Below are positions 1-12,689 of a DNA stretch of 64,000 nt, in pieces. Origin of the DNA: Struthio camelus. Lineage: Eukaryota; Chordata; Aves; Struthioniformes; Struthionidae. How positions within the stretch are numbered: the first letter of the stretch is position 1; each line of letters opens with the position of its first letter. The stretch lies in NCBI RefSeq assembly GCF_040807025.1, contig NC_090952.1, positions 2,294,001 through 2,358,000 on the forward strand, written 5' to 3'. Both the position numbers and the translations under genes were made by a program. The notes under the pieces are model-generated. The model was given only the letters and a program-made list of their open reading frames with translations, was not told the origin of the DNA and ran no database searches.

Positions 1-1687
1 TCGTGGTAATTTTGCCACATGCTTGCAGTGCTTTGGTAGACAGAAAAGAGTCCTTCTGACAAGGCTCAGCCTCCCTATGATCAACTTTTTAGCCTCTTCC
101 AACACCTCTGCCTCCAGTCCACACATTGTGCATGCACATCTTGGCTCTTGTGCAAAGGCAGAAGCATCTGGAAGCTGCAGGGTGCTAGAAAGGAGCCCAT
201 GACAGAGCAGAGCCTGCAGCCCTACTGTTCAGCAAGCCCAGTTTACCCCAGGCTCTTGACCAAGCTGTAAACCTGATTTGTCTCCAACATTATTTAAGAC
301 TCCAGCTGCCTGAAACCTTCCCAGAAAAAGTACCTCTTTTTCTCTTCCAGCTCACTGGTGGAGAATTTGGGAAGCACTGAGTCAAGAAGGGAACCCTGTG
401 GCATCCCCTTGCAGTATCCCCATAGTGCAAAGGCCTCTGACTTACAGGCAAGCTCTGTCAGTCAGGCAAGATCTAATCCATTTGGTCTCTGCTACAATGA
501 TTTTATATAGTAATAACTTTTAAATCAGTTACGAGCACTAAGTCAAACCCTTACAAGAGGTAAAGTGAGTACAAGGACATTTGTCAAGCCAACTTGTCAT
601 CCAATTGCAAATGATGTTAGTTCTGTTCGACAGGGCTCTGTGACATTTAACTTTACATTTAAATTAAACTTACATCTAACACAGTGGTTTGCAAATATGA
701 TACCACCAGCCTTTTAAGGTTCCAGCTTTGTGGGGCAGACCTGGAAACGATGGCCTGCCAGGGTTGTTAGCATGCTGGTAGCACTGGACTGGAAGCACAG
801 CTCTGCAGAGATGTCTGGGGTTGTGGAATGCAACTGGTATTTGCAGAAGAGTATCATTCTTCTTCACCCCTGCCTGGAGAGATCAAGTCCCTGCCGTGAG
901 CTCCCTGGGCCCAAGCTGCCTTAGGACAGGCTGCTTCAACTACCTGTGTTGCAAGTTGGCTGCTTGCAACCCTAGCACCAGCTAGTCTTCACTAAGTGTC
1001 TCTGAAGCAGCATGGTGGGGAATGCCTTCTTCCCTGCACTCTTGGGATTCAGATGCCCTTCTCATTAGTGCTTTAGTAAGAGAGAAACTGTTGCGGAATG
1101 TTCACGGGAGGCTTGAGAGTGGAGTTCAGCAGGGCAAGGCCCTTAGGAGGACCATGTTTCTCCAGACATGCCATGCTGCACATCTCAGTGCCACCATGCA
1201 ATTAGTCATCTCATAATCTATAGTATGTTCTCTGGTCACTGCGCTAGCCTGTTACCTTCTCTCACAGCCCAGTCCTGCAAACTCACAGTGTCCCAGGCAG
1301 AGAAACAGTGCTTTGGCCAGTGCAATGCCTTAATTCACAACCTAGTGTGTGGGTCTGACTCAGTAATGTGTGATGATACACGTAAGAATGGTCCCTTTCG
1401 GCTCAAGACTCAGGGACTGCAAAGAGCTCTGGCTGTCCCGCTCCCCACCCCCCATAATATGATAGCTCCTTCCCCTTCCCAGCCCCAGGGAGGGAGCTTT
1501 ATTTCTCCCCACTGCAGTGGGTCCCACCTCCTCTCCCCCAAGCTACGGTGCCAGGTGCTTAGGAGCTGTGTCTTCTCCTGGCTAGTGTCCTCTCTTCACT
1601 CTCTGCCTCTGTTGCCGTGTGAGATTCAGAGAGCTCCAAGAGACCCTGGGTACAGGGCGGTGATATATCCAACAGGCCTCTCTACCC
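1..1687. other. Gene-free flank
   Basis: I see no gene, RNA or recognisable repeat here. The longest frame reaching into it (217 codons, starting at 1168) runs on into the CR1 tail at 1688 and has no domain or conserved motif. It reads as ordinary non-coding amniote DNA. Confidence 0.6.
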
Positions 1688-2084
1688 AGAATCACAGAAT
1701 CACAGAATCACAGAATGGCCAAGGTTGGAAGGGACCTCTGGACATCATCCAGTCCAACCTCCCTGCTCAAGCAGGGTCACCTAGAGCATATTGCCCAGGA
1801 TCACATCCAGACAGGTTTTGAGTATCTCCAGCGAAGGAGACTCCACTACCTCTCCGGGCAACCTGTTCCAATGCTCTGTCACCCTCACAGTGAAGAAGTT
1901 CTTCCTCAGGTTTAGGTGGAACTTCCTGTGGTTCAGTTTGTGCCCGTTGCCTCTTGTCCTGTTGCTGGGCACCACGGAGAAGAGGCTGACCTCATCCTCT
2001 TGACACTCCCCCTTCAGATACTTATACACATTGATCAGATCGCCTTCGAGTCTTCTCTTCTCCAGGCTGAACAGGCCCAGCTCT
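1688..2084 (-). mobile_element. CR1 LINE, 5'-truncated 3' end
   Basis: Read on the minus strand, this is the last 400 bases or so of a CR1 non-LTR retrotransposon. The element ends at 1688 in three ATTCTGTG-type units (seen here as AATCACAG), the hallmark of CR1 3' tails. Just inside is the usual GGTTGGAAGGGACCTCTGG stretch in reverse orientation. The minus-strand frame 1781-2029 encodes the C-terminal end of ORF2, including [19 protein letters not shown] and [15 protein letters not shown]. Homology stops near 2084, just before a short CTTGCAGT duplication. The element is therefore severely 5'-truncated, as most CR1 copies are, and cannot move on its own. The protein is nearly identical to the end of the copy at 22.4-24.25 kb, so both belong to the same or a close subfamily. 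Confidence 0.95.
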
Positions 2085-5000
2085 TGCAGTCTTGCAGTCT
2101 ACCCCTTGTTCTTTCTTTGCCCTTCTTCACAGCAGTGGGGATTTCACTGACCAGCCAGGGCCACCAGGCCCTCCCAGAGCAGAGGTCAGCAAGATGGAGT
2201 GCGTTCACTCGCCTCTCTTTCCTGGGAGCCTCCGGGACAGATGCTAGGAGAGACCCAGAGATAGCATCTGGTCCCAGCCACCCTCCTCCTCTACTGTCTC
2301 TCTCTCTGAGGGTTCCACTGCTCTGTGCGTGCAGGAGATCTGGTCACCCATCGGTGCAATGCTATGTGCCTCCTGCAGCTCACTGATGCAAACATGTAGC
2401 AAACCAGAGTCCTGAAAGGATCTGGGATAGAAAGTGATATGTTGATTTATTTATTAACTCAAACCTTGTAAAAGTTGGGCAAGCCATATACATTTGTCCT
2501 TCCTCCCAGCTTCCACATGGTGAAGCTCAAATGTAGAAGCAAACTCCAAGGCCAAAACTTTGTTTTAGGCCAGAAGTTTTCTTTTAAGTTGCTGTGATTG
2601 CTGAAAAAATGATCTTCTGCCTTGTCCCTGCCCCAGCATCTTCCTGTCCCTCTCACTGCTATAAATGTCTGTGCAGCTGTGCAACAAACAGACTTGGGAA
2701 GGATTTGGGTTAAATCTAGTCAGGCAGAACGGAAAGGCAAGTTTTAATGCTCGTATCTCCTGGAGGTGATTCCTTACGTGGCCACACAAGCCTTTCCATA
2801 GGATTAGGACGAAAATAGGACTGCTGATTTTTGCAGTCATACCTGTTTGTGCTGCTGTGCAATGTTCGGGGCTTTACAGGCTCAGACCTCATGTGGCTGC
2901 ACAGGGCTGAGTGGATTGAGCTGCCAGGAACCATGCCCCTGCCTTCTCCCTGTTGCGGGGCTTGCCGGACCGTTCCTGAGCCATCTCAGCACAGAAATCC
3001 TGCTAAAAGAGTAGCCCAGCAAAGCAGAGTGACTGCTGTGCCAGAAAGTTAGCACACTGGGATGCGTGCACAGGGCCTGAGGAAGAGTCAGAGCTGGTGT
3101 GAGGCAGTGAACAAGCACACGCGACTGCGGCAATAGGACAACCAGGGGTGGCTGGAAGTACACTAGTGGGTAATGAAATCTAGAGACTGGAAATGAAACC
3201 CTTTCCAAACGTGGCTCTACAGCAGGAGGTGAGCTATCTATGAGTCAGACTTCCCAATTCATACAAGAAATGCAAACAAAGTATTACTTCAAAACCAAAG
3301 TTGTGCATCTGCTCTATGGATCAAAATGTCTTTTCCTCTTTACGCCCATTCCTTGGTGACAGTGTCTTGGGTTGTTTTTAGTTCTGGAAGGAGCTGATAT
3401 AATCCTATCATTTATGGAGCAATTTCTCTTCTTTGAGGAACGACATCATTTATTTCCTTCTCAATTCTTATTGTTGTCTAGAAATGATGTACATGTTATA
3501 GCATCAAAAGGAAAAGAGATCCCAGAGGCCAAGTCCTGAGGATAGGCTAAGTTTGGAAATATTAAGCATATGTTTCAGAAAGCAGGATTACAGTTAAGAT
3601 CTGGGTAGCACAGGGGAACAAAATATTTAAAAGAATCCAATAAATGTATTCAGCATCGGCACTGCCTACTATATATTGACAAAAGCAACGGAGAAATTGA
3701 AACCAAATCTAAAAGTGCTTTTGATAACAATCTCTTAGAAGCCCTCCCAACAGACCCTGAGCAGGGCATATGGGTTGAGACATGTCATGGACGAGCACTG
3801 CGGGATCTGCAAAAAAACCACAGAAGCTGCAAGAGCGCCAGACCCATGGGCTGGCAGCGTGGCAAGGCATTTTGCCACGGCAGGGTTAGCAGCACTGACG
3901 AGAAGCTGTGAGATTCATTGCAGCCATCACATTGCTCTGTGAATCCTTTAATAGATGTAGCTGAAACTGATCTTGTTGAGTCTACATGCTTTCTAGTGAG
4001 ACCACAAAGCTCGAGGGCTTGGACTGCAATGGGCTAATGCTGTATGCGTTTCCTCCTTTGTAAGCTCAAATAAAACTAGCCTGAGGGAACATCAAATGCT
4101 AACTTAAAGCAAGTGCTTTTGATGTTTTAAACTAATCCCTTTCAAACAGGGACAGAGAGGGGAGAGTAACACAGCCATCAGAGTGCCTGCAGACAACCCC
4201 ACCCCCCCATTCTTTGGAAAATGACTTCAAACGCAATAACCATATTAGAGAGGCCGAATAACTGATAACTGATAGCTTATAAATAAACGCATGAGGCAGC
4301 CTTGCTAGCTTATGTTGTCCTTCTATACTACTGTCGGGCTCCCAGACGTGCATGCTTACCCCTCTCCCCCAGCCTTTTATGTTAATGCCCTTGGCCTGAT
4401 CATGTCACCCACTTTTCTCCCAGGCAGAGACAGGCTGGGATACCCAGGAAAAGGGATCCCTGCCAGGGTAGGGCACACTGCAACGTGCTCTGCAGACCCC
4501 TCTGAGTAAAATTTGGTCTCATCCAACAAGTGTCTGTGGCAGAGCTTATACTTCATGGTCACCCATGGCCACGTGGCTTGTGACAGTGTGCAGGAAGGGG
4601 CTTGTTTGTGTGTCCTTTTTGCCTTCAGAAGTCCTAACTCGCTGCTCCGGTGAGGCACTCCAACAACATGCATTCTGGGGTGTCAGAGATGCGATATCAG
4701 AGATGGAACCTGTGCTTCCTGCATAGACAGCCAAACATTTGTGAGTCCAAATGTGTTTGGCAGGCATGGAGTGCCTTGTGGATTCCCCTCCAGCCCCCAG
4801 GACACTAGAAGGAAGGGACGCAAGCGTGGGGAACTGCTATGGTGGGAGCTGATGGTGACCTATGTGCAAGTCACCATTGAGTAGTGGGTTATTTTGGTGA
4901 GAGCGCATCCAGGCAGGGTGTTGCCATACATGCTCTGTGTGTGCAGCAGGCTGGCTCCCTGCTTAGAGGCCTTTCAAACCCATGCACTGACTAGACTGTG

Positions 5001-5950
5001 CTCTGACTCTGCAGTTCCAGGAGAACTTTGCTCTGGAAAATGCTGGGGAAAAAGCATCACCTCTTAGCATCTCTCTCTCTCTCCCTTAATTGCACTGATG
5101 GATATGAAACTCAGACTCGTACCAAGATAAAGAATATCTCCTTTGATCCTGGGAGCACACCAGCACATCTCCTCTTCCTGTTCTCACCACATGCTTGGCC
5201 ACAAGATGAAAACAGAGTAAAGGGCCAGCCTCTGCTGCTGTCCCTGCTAGCCAGCAATGTGTCCAGGGCTGTCTGTAAGCACAAACACATCAACTACGTT
5301 GTGACTGTGTTATTGGCTCCCCCTTTCCCACATGCCACTGTCCCCTCTTCATGTTCTCTCCATCACTAGTCAGAGGCATGTTCAGTGCTTGTGGATGATA
5401 AAGCCCTGTCCAAGGAGGGATTAGGTGACTGTCAATGCTATCTCTTGCTGCAGAAGGTTGCTAATTTCTCCAGGAATGACTGAATGCCCACTTCCAACTT
5501 GAAAACATGTGGCAGCTGGGTTAGTTTTATGGCTCTCGATGCCTCTCTTGTGGCTGAGCTCTGCAGAGAGCAAATACCAGCTGAACCCAAGGCTGTGCGC
5601 TTTCCAGAGAGCTGCTGGGGGAAACACCATCAGTAGGCACATTGGGCTGTGTGAATGGGCAGTGTCTGAACTCACCTTTTCATTCACAGCCTGTTTACCT
5701 GCTGATGTTCACTTTACAAGGTGCTCTTGAAACTGAGGTGTTACTGAGGGATGGAGGAACGGTGAGATCCTGGAGCACTTAGCCATCACTGCCTGGCAGA
5801 CCAGCAGGGTAACCCTCTCCAGCAGGGCCAAGGCACAGCATGGGCAAGGACTAGGGAGAGTAACAGCACTGTCTGTGGCTATGGACCACCAAAATCGATC
5901 CAGTGCCCAGGTGTGGTCTGTTGCATGCCCAACAGATGGGAGGAATCACT
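2085..5950. other. Gene-free stretch
   Basis: No gene or identifiable mobile element was seen. An AT-richer block at about 3250-3760, with runs such as TCTTATTGTTGTC, differs from the GC-richer surroundings and may be a conserved non-coding element. That is a guess from composition only. Confidence 0.5.
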
Positions 5951-5954
5951 TCCT

Positions 5955-5995
5955 CTGCCCTTTTCTCCTGCCCTTTTCTCCAGCCCTTTTCTCTA
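5955..5995. repeat. Three-copy 13-bp tandem repeat
   Basis: The unit CTGCCCTTTTCTC occurs three times head to tail, with small differences in the last copy. It is a short pyrimidine-rich minisatellite with no evident function. Confidence 0.8.
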
Positions 5996-8900
5996 GCCTG
6001 GAAAGGCTCGTCTGAGGAATAGCCCTGACTCCAACGTGTCCACTGCCCCCGCCCAGTTTAAGGCCGTCTACTGAATTGCTGAGAGTGCGCATCAGTTTCA
6101 ATAATGATTTTAAACTGTACTAGCTCCAGCAGGAGCTCTCAGGAGTGTCACACATAACTGGTCCTACAGTCCAGCCAGTGTTTCACACACATTTTCATTC
6201 CCCATCTGGGCCAGAACTGTGTTCCTCTGCTGAACATCTGAGACCAAAGCCCGTGAGAGCTTCTTTAGATTGCATGTAAACAGGGCACTGCCACAAGATT
6301 TCCACGCTTTGGCTGATAACAATAATAGAGAGAGAATAACAAGGCCAGAGCCTTCTCAGGACCAGGGAAATTGAAAAAAACAGAGATGGCTCCATTTGGG
6401 ACCTATCGTCCCCAGCTGGGCTCATGGCCTCGAGTCTGGGCTAGTTTGTATCAGGGACTGGAACCAGGAACCAGACATTAGCTGCCACATTCCCAGCCAC
6501 CTGCTAATTGACACCTTCAGCATACTAAGATACAGCCATCCAGTCAATGAAAACATTGCTTAGACTGCAAACAGTGTTCCCATTGCTAACCTTGCCCAGT
6601 GATCATTAGCAGGAAGAAAATCTGGGTTTTAACCATGCTGAACCAACTGCTTTTAACTCATGCTTGGGGAGGGGGGCACAGAGTTCTCCAAAGGTACTTT
6701 AAACCTTGCTGGTTATATAAATGCTTTTTCTCTGAACAAATTTAGGGGGAAAATGAGACAGCAGTTATCTGCCTCAAGCCCCATTAGGGGAACTAAGACC
6801 TTCTCTGAAGCTAGTTTGACCATGCCTGGACGGATTAACAGGAGATAGCTCTTCCATCTCTTTGGAGAAAAGAGACTTGCAGACTGGCTGTTAGGAGTGG
6901 ATATGAGTCTCTGAGCCCATAAGCTGAGCACTAAACACATCTAAAGCTAAACATACCCGGAAATTTCAGAGCCTGGGATCTTTCCATCACAAACTGCCCA
7001 GGACTTCAAAGTCCTTCTCGATTCTCTCACGCTCTCGCTCGGAGGAGCTATCAGCAGTAATTGCATTGAGCAAGCTTGCCTTGCTGCCCTGCTTTGCTCA
7101 GGAGCTTGCTTTTTTTAATACAGATCTCCAGTAGCGGCTACAGCTTGAAGTGCCCGCAATTTCCAGAGAACTGCAGCCTTGAGAGTTTGCTCACATCAGC
7201 CTACCTCTGTAATGAGGCCTCAATAAAACATCACACAGCTGCTGCAGAGGCAGCACTCTCCACAGGGACCAAAACCATCATGGTACAGAGAGCAAAAGGG
7301 AAAGAAGGAGGTAAAACTGCCAGTTCTGGGCCTCTATCTCCCAGCAGGTACAGGCAGGCTATGGCCCCAGCTCCATACAGCTCTGTGCGCAGCTGTGCAG
7401 AGCCTCACAACCCTCCACACACCGGTCCCCTGTTCTACAACACACTCCCTGTGCATGGGAACATGTCTCCTCCTCAGCACACCCTTATGACAAAATCACA
7501 AGTGCTGTAAAACTGGCTGAGGTAAACAGCATGTCCCTTTCCTGGTAGTTAAAATACCCAAGCTGATAAGACATTGCAGGGTCTCAGGCTTTGCAGGCAT
7601 CAGAGGGTGATCCATTTGCTTTGCAAATTCTGGCCCTTCTCATTTCACAAGGGAATCCAGGAAGTTTGTTGCTCATCGCAACACAATGAGGCCAGAATCA
7701 CCCTCCAGTACAAGCTGCTTTCTAGAATCCCCCCTCTGCCTGCAGTAGCTCCCATTGTTCCTGTGAACATCAAGCTTTTTTTGAACCCAGCAGCATTTAA
7801 CTTAAGTAGCTCCTGGTTGCTGTGTGTCCCATAAGTTCAGAGAGCCCTGTGGATGTCTTGCCACTCATTGGCTTTCCATTTCCCAGCTTTTCATTTCCCT
7901 ACGCATAGCCCTGGCCTCCAGCTCTCCCCATCTAGACATGCTTTTTTTTTCATCACTGTCATCCTCCCTTCTCTCCATCCCCTCTCTGCTGGAAACAGTC
8001 TGGACCTTTTCAGTATGTCTCCATGCAAGGTTCTTTTGATGTCTCCCCAGGGCCGTCCTGTCTCTGGATTACCTGCCTCCCTTCCCCCTGAGCAGTATGA
8101 GGCATCATCCCAGCAAAGCTGGCCTCACAATTTGTGCAAGAGCTGGCAATTGTTCTGTGGCTGCCCTCTCTGCCTCAGTCTCACCTTTGCTTTTGTTCTG
8201 CTGTGGCAACCTTAGCCCAGAGACTTTGTTGAAAACCTTCCATGTTTTAATGACAAGATGGGTAGAAATGATTTATATGCATTAAAACTCCCCTGCCTAG
8301 GAACAGCCTGGTACCCTGGTCTGAGCTCTTCCATGAGAGGCAAGTGGCTGCCAGCTCTGGTGTGCGTGAGAGAGAAACATGTGAAAGTGCAAAAGCTGAT
8401 CCCATCACAGAGGCAGTTCAAAAGTGATTCTGGGTAGACCTAATTCCCTGCGTGCATTGGTCACTTTCGTTTTTCCTGCTTATCCTTTCTTGCAAGAAGC
8501 TGAGAGTTGGATGCATGCTTCCCAGGGGCTTGTCCTCTGCTTTGGCATGCAAGTGCAGGATTGGCAGATATCACAAAGTGGGGGGGAGTGCAGTGACCCC
8601 CTTGGATACAACAAGGAATGGAAAGAGGAGCCTAAACATGAAGCCATAAAATAGGAAGGAGAGAGCTACATGGTGTTCTTCCTCTTCTGCCAGATGTTCA
8701 ATTGAAAATGCAAGGCAGAACTGCAAAACAGGATCAGTTAGGGTCTCCACAGCAAGAGAAGGCTCTAGTAGAAACAGAATAAACATGACAGCTGTTATTT
8801 GCAGTGCCCTGGGCCCTCGGAAAGGACAGAGCTTGCCCTGGGAATTCAGAAGCAACATGTGGCAGTTCTTGTCCCCCTTCCAGAAAGGATGGAACACTGG

Positions 8901-9569
8901 CTTGGAAGGTTGGTCTGATATCACCCATGCTGGTCCCACTGAAACGTCAGTGCTAGTGGTATCTCAGGTGCACTGCATGCATTGGAGCCGCTCTACCACA
9001 AGGTCATGGGCTTCCAAGGAGCACCATTAGAGGCATTTCTGCAGGGTGTTTGGGCTCTCCAGATTCTTCAGTGCCCTGGCTGACGTTGGAGCTGAGAGTT
9101 GTGTCACCTAAGATCAGGGTAGTGAAGGGAGATAAAATAAGAATTTGCTGAGTGTGGGACAGAGTAGAGGTAGACCCCCTGAGGTCATCGAAATATAAAC
9201 TCCATATCCATGCATATGTATCTGGGGAGGGGTGCAAAGTGAACAGAGATGAGAGAAAGCAGAAACCCTAGAGTGTGGGAGCGTAGGGCTAGGCATTTCA
9301 TGTTTCACAAAACCTTTCCATTAGAAAGACAGGTTTGCCAAACCCTCTGTCTGTTCAGATAGATTACCCAGAACGAAAAGTTGCTAAAGGAGTTTTTTCA
9401 GCTTCAGGGAGATGTCTGGGCCTGGGACAAACCCAAGATAATGCTTTTGATGAGCAGTAGAGCTTTCCTTTCCAGATCACATCCAAAGAGGTGGAACAGG
9501 AGCTTATCTGTGGTCTCCCACTTCTAGGGGTAGTCCCTGCCTTTGTCTTCACCAGCAAGGGAGGAGGCG
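5996..9569. other. Gene-free stretch
   Basis: No coding, RNA or clear repeat signal was seen. The open frames present are short, lack recognisable motifs and have no plausible splice or promoter context. Confidence 0.5.
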
Positions 9570-9597
9570 GTTGTGTTCACTGCACAGTGAACACAAC
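9570..9597. repeat. 28-bp near-perfect palindrome
   Basis: The left arm GTTGTGTTCACTG (9570-9582) and the right arm CAGTGAACACAAC (9585-9597) are exact reverse complements separated by the two bases CA. Such an arm length in otherwise unique DNA is unlikely by chance. It could form a short hairpin or cruciform, or bind a dimeric factor. I cannot assign it to a known site or element. Confidence 0.9.
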
Positions 9598-12500
9598 ATC
9601 TATGAGTTTGAGGACAGATTTCCTGCTCGGGATTGCCAGAGATGGCAAATGAGGTGACCATCACACCTAGAGCACGGACAAAATTTATCTTAGATAACTT
9701 TCACCATTATATAAGCTGAGGTGATGGTCTAAAGGAGCCATGAATTTGCTTTCTAGGGTGGACCAGGGCTGACATTTCCACAGGTGAAACACCCCTCCCT
9801 TAAGGCAGGGGTCTCACCTGGATGAGTGCAGTTTCCTAAACTCTCCAACCACTGCACCCACTGGGCAGCCCCTGCTCTCATTTCAGAAAATTCGTACTGT
9901 AATAGAGGGTGCACTGGGAAACTTGGGCGGATTATAGGGAGCAATGTGCTGCCCAAGCACATTCCTCTGCAAAGCAGGCTTTGGCAAGCTGACAGCATCT
10001 CATGAGGGTATGTGGGGGTATGCAGGGGTACAGCTTCAAATTCTGGTCGTGTGAGGAAGAGAGGAGAAAGCTCAACACAAACTCATGTGTCTGCCTCCTC
10101 TCTTCTGGAGTCAGGGAAGTTCTGTTCTATTTTGAACTTCCAGAGACTTTATGGAAAGGGACTCAGTCAATATTAATCAGAACTGCATGTTGATAGCACA
10201 GAGTAAATGGGTCATATGGTCAGGCTCCCAGCAGGTAATTCTGCAATGTGCAGAGTCAATAAAGGAATGCAAGATGTGGAACAGATCACAGCTTGGATAA
10301 GAAAGTCCCTGAACATTTTATAATCCAGAGCTCCTTATTAACAACATTCAAGCAAGCTGTGTTTAGAAAAGTGCCAAATTAAACTGATAATATGAATAAA
10401 TAAGAGACACTTCTTTACCCCAAGTCACACCAAAACCTGCTAGATAGCAATGGATCCCCTGGAGCAGGCAGAGGTAACCCTGTAGTAGATGATGCATGGC
10501 TTAGCTGGGGCTCCAAAAAAGCCATGCACAGCCCTTAGCTCGATCCAGTTCCTTGGAGTTTCTAGCTCCATGTATGTGAGGGATGCACTGCCTCTGAGCA
10601 TCTCCACAGACCACTCTCTCAAAGGGTAGAGTGACCTGGGGGTAGCAATAGCAACGAGCGGGATTCTGCATGTAATGGGTCATAGAAATGCTTTGCAAAC
10701 CAGCCCATCTAAGTTTGGTCCCATAGGCTGCTGGGACCCCCGCAAAGTGGCTGGAGTCTCAGGGCTGCCTGCACTAAGCATGGTTGACATACTCACTGCT
10801 GTTCCAGCAGGGCCATCTCAGCTCTTCTGCAGTGCTCAGCTCCAAGGTGGACCTCCAGGCATGGACAGTTATCTTGCTCTCCCATATCAGGCCCGTTGCA
10901 TGGTCCAGGACACTTGCCACCTTGCTGGGACCTATGCACCCAGCCAGACTGTGTGCAGGCAGAGGGCATGTGCCTGCAGTTTTAGCAAGTGGCCCCTCCA
11001 TGCAGACAAGCTTGGCCTGGGGACACAGAGGTGGCGTCCCACAGACATACACATTGCCTTGGCTCACACCTAGACGTGACAACCACAGCAAAGCTAACAG
11101 GCACACTAATCCTGCTGGGGCTGAATCACGGTTGCACTGTGATCCTCACCCAGCCATGCAGGCTGCCTCGCCAGGACACCGGTTCACTTCAGAAAAAGAT
11201 TCATTTACTCCTGGATTGTAAAGCAGAATAACCAGTACCAAGTGTATTACTTTCCCCTTGTTTATCTTGTCTATGCTAGATGTTTAAATGCCGCAAAATG
11301 CCAGGTCTCAGCCTATCTAGGCCAACCTGTCAGTTAGGCCAATCTGGTCTCTTTGACTTGTGCTTTTGCTTGTTCAATATATCAAAATCTGACTGGCATG
11401 TCCATGAGCAAGCCATACTCAGAGCTGCCCTGCAGTTACCAATGACTGATACATGTCCAAATCCTTCATGCCCATCTCAGTGTGTGGGGGCGGGCAGGGG
11501 AACAGAGAGCAAGGCAGCAGCCCTGTGCACAGATGAAGGTGGGTGCCCATCAGGTGCAGCACCATCTCACAGCACCCAGAGCTGTAACAAGGCCTGTGTC
11601 AGCCATGGCTGGGACCCCATAGTTTAATTTCTAGAGGATCGAACTAAATCTGTGCCATCAGAGGGAATCTCTTGGGTGGGATGGGGAGAAAAGGGAGCAG
11701 TGAGTGGGCAGTGAGTGGGATAGTGACTGGGGGCAGTGAGCAGGGTGGTGGTGTTGGGACAAGGTGCTCCAGGCACTGAAAACACTCATTCCCTGGAGTG
11801 ATTGAACAGGGGCAGCCTAGGGAAAGGGAGAGGTCTGGCGATGAGGACCACAGAGCTGCTGTAGAGTGGTCTCACCTCTGCTGGGGCACCCCTCTACTGC
11901 TAGTGTGTATAAGATGTGCGGAAGGGGTGGTCTAATCTCTTAGGTTAGACCTGCCCCCTGGCTGAGGTCACAACATCTTCCTGCCCTGAGGGTGCTCTTG
12001 CAGCAGATCTGAGCTTCAGGATTATGAAGGGGAAGCAAGTATTCATTATTAGACTTAATAGACTGCTGGGTTTGCGGTATCCAGGAGGACCTCATGGTGA
12101 CTTGCTTGCTGGGTGCAAAGGGAGTGGACCTTATGAAATGTACAGAAGGGTCACACTGTGCAGGGCAGGAGATCATGACTGTGGTTGGGTTGGTCCTGCT
12201 GATGTAAGAAAGTGCAGGAGGAGGTTAAATTTGGGCTGCCGAACAGGTGAGTAGAGTCCAGGACCTCAGAGGTGTCTTTCCCTGAAATACAGCCAACACC
12301 ACATGCAACACCTGAGAGACAGGCAGAGGTCAGCATCTCATTGCATGGGTGAGAAGATGGAGTAGAGAGGAGAGATTTAGCAACTTAGCATTTGGAGAAC
12401 CTTTTAATGAGAGGGACAGGTACAGGAAAGAATAGCTGGCACTACAAAAGTCCTAGAGGAATATTTAAACTACAGATCATGGAGAAGGCAACAGGAAGGG

Positions 12501-12689
12501 CACCTGCTTCAGATTGATGTGATCTAGGGGTGGATGTGGTCAGAGTTCAGTGTGCCTCTGGAAAGTCTACAGGGAAATAGTGCCATTACAATAAGGAAGA
12601 CAAACCAGACTGCATGCCAGGCAGGGTGGGTGAAAATCTCAGACTCTAATAATGATCTGAAAAAGTTAAGTAAGGTTAGAGAATCTGCA
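9598..12689. other. Gene-free stretch with possible conserved non-coding block
   Basis: No gene is visible. About 10140-10420 is AT-richer than its surroundings and contains TCAATATTAATCAG, CTCCTTATTAACAAC and AAATTAAACTGATAATATG. This has the look of a developmental enhancer or other conserved element, but conservation cannot be judged from one sequence. The stretch at 9780-9860 faintly resembles a tRNA-derived SINE and is not called. Confidence 0.45.
11699..11746. repeat. GTGAGTGGG-type minisatellite-like tract
   Basis: Imperfect copies of GCAGTGAGTGGG and GATAGTGACTGGG follow each other four times. It is a short degenerate tandem repeat. Confidence 0.65.

Noticed and set aside
1168..1821. 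217-codon open frame
   Set aside because: It has no family motif and ends inside the CR1 3' tail. Composition suggests a chance frame.
9780..9860. Possible tRNA-derived SINE in reverse orientation
   Set aside because: CCAACCACTGCACCCA and GGGTCTCACCTGG fit loosely, but no B box or tail can be aligned.
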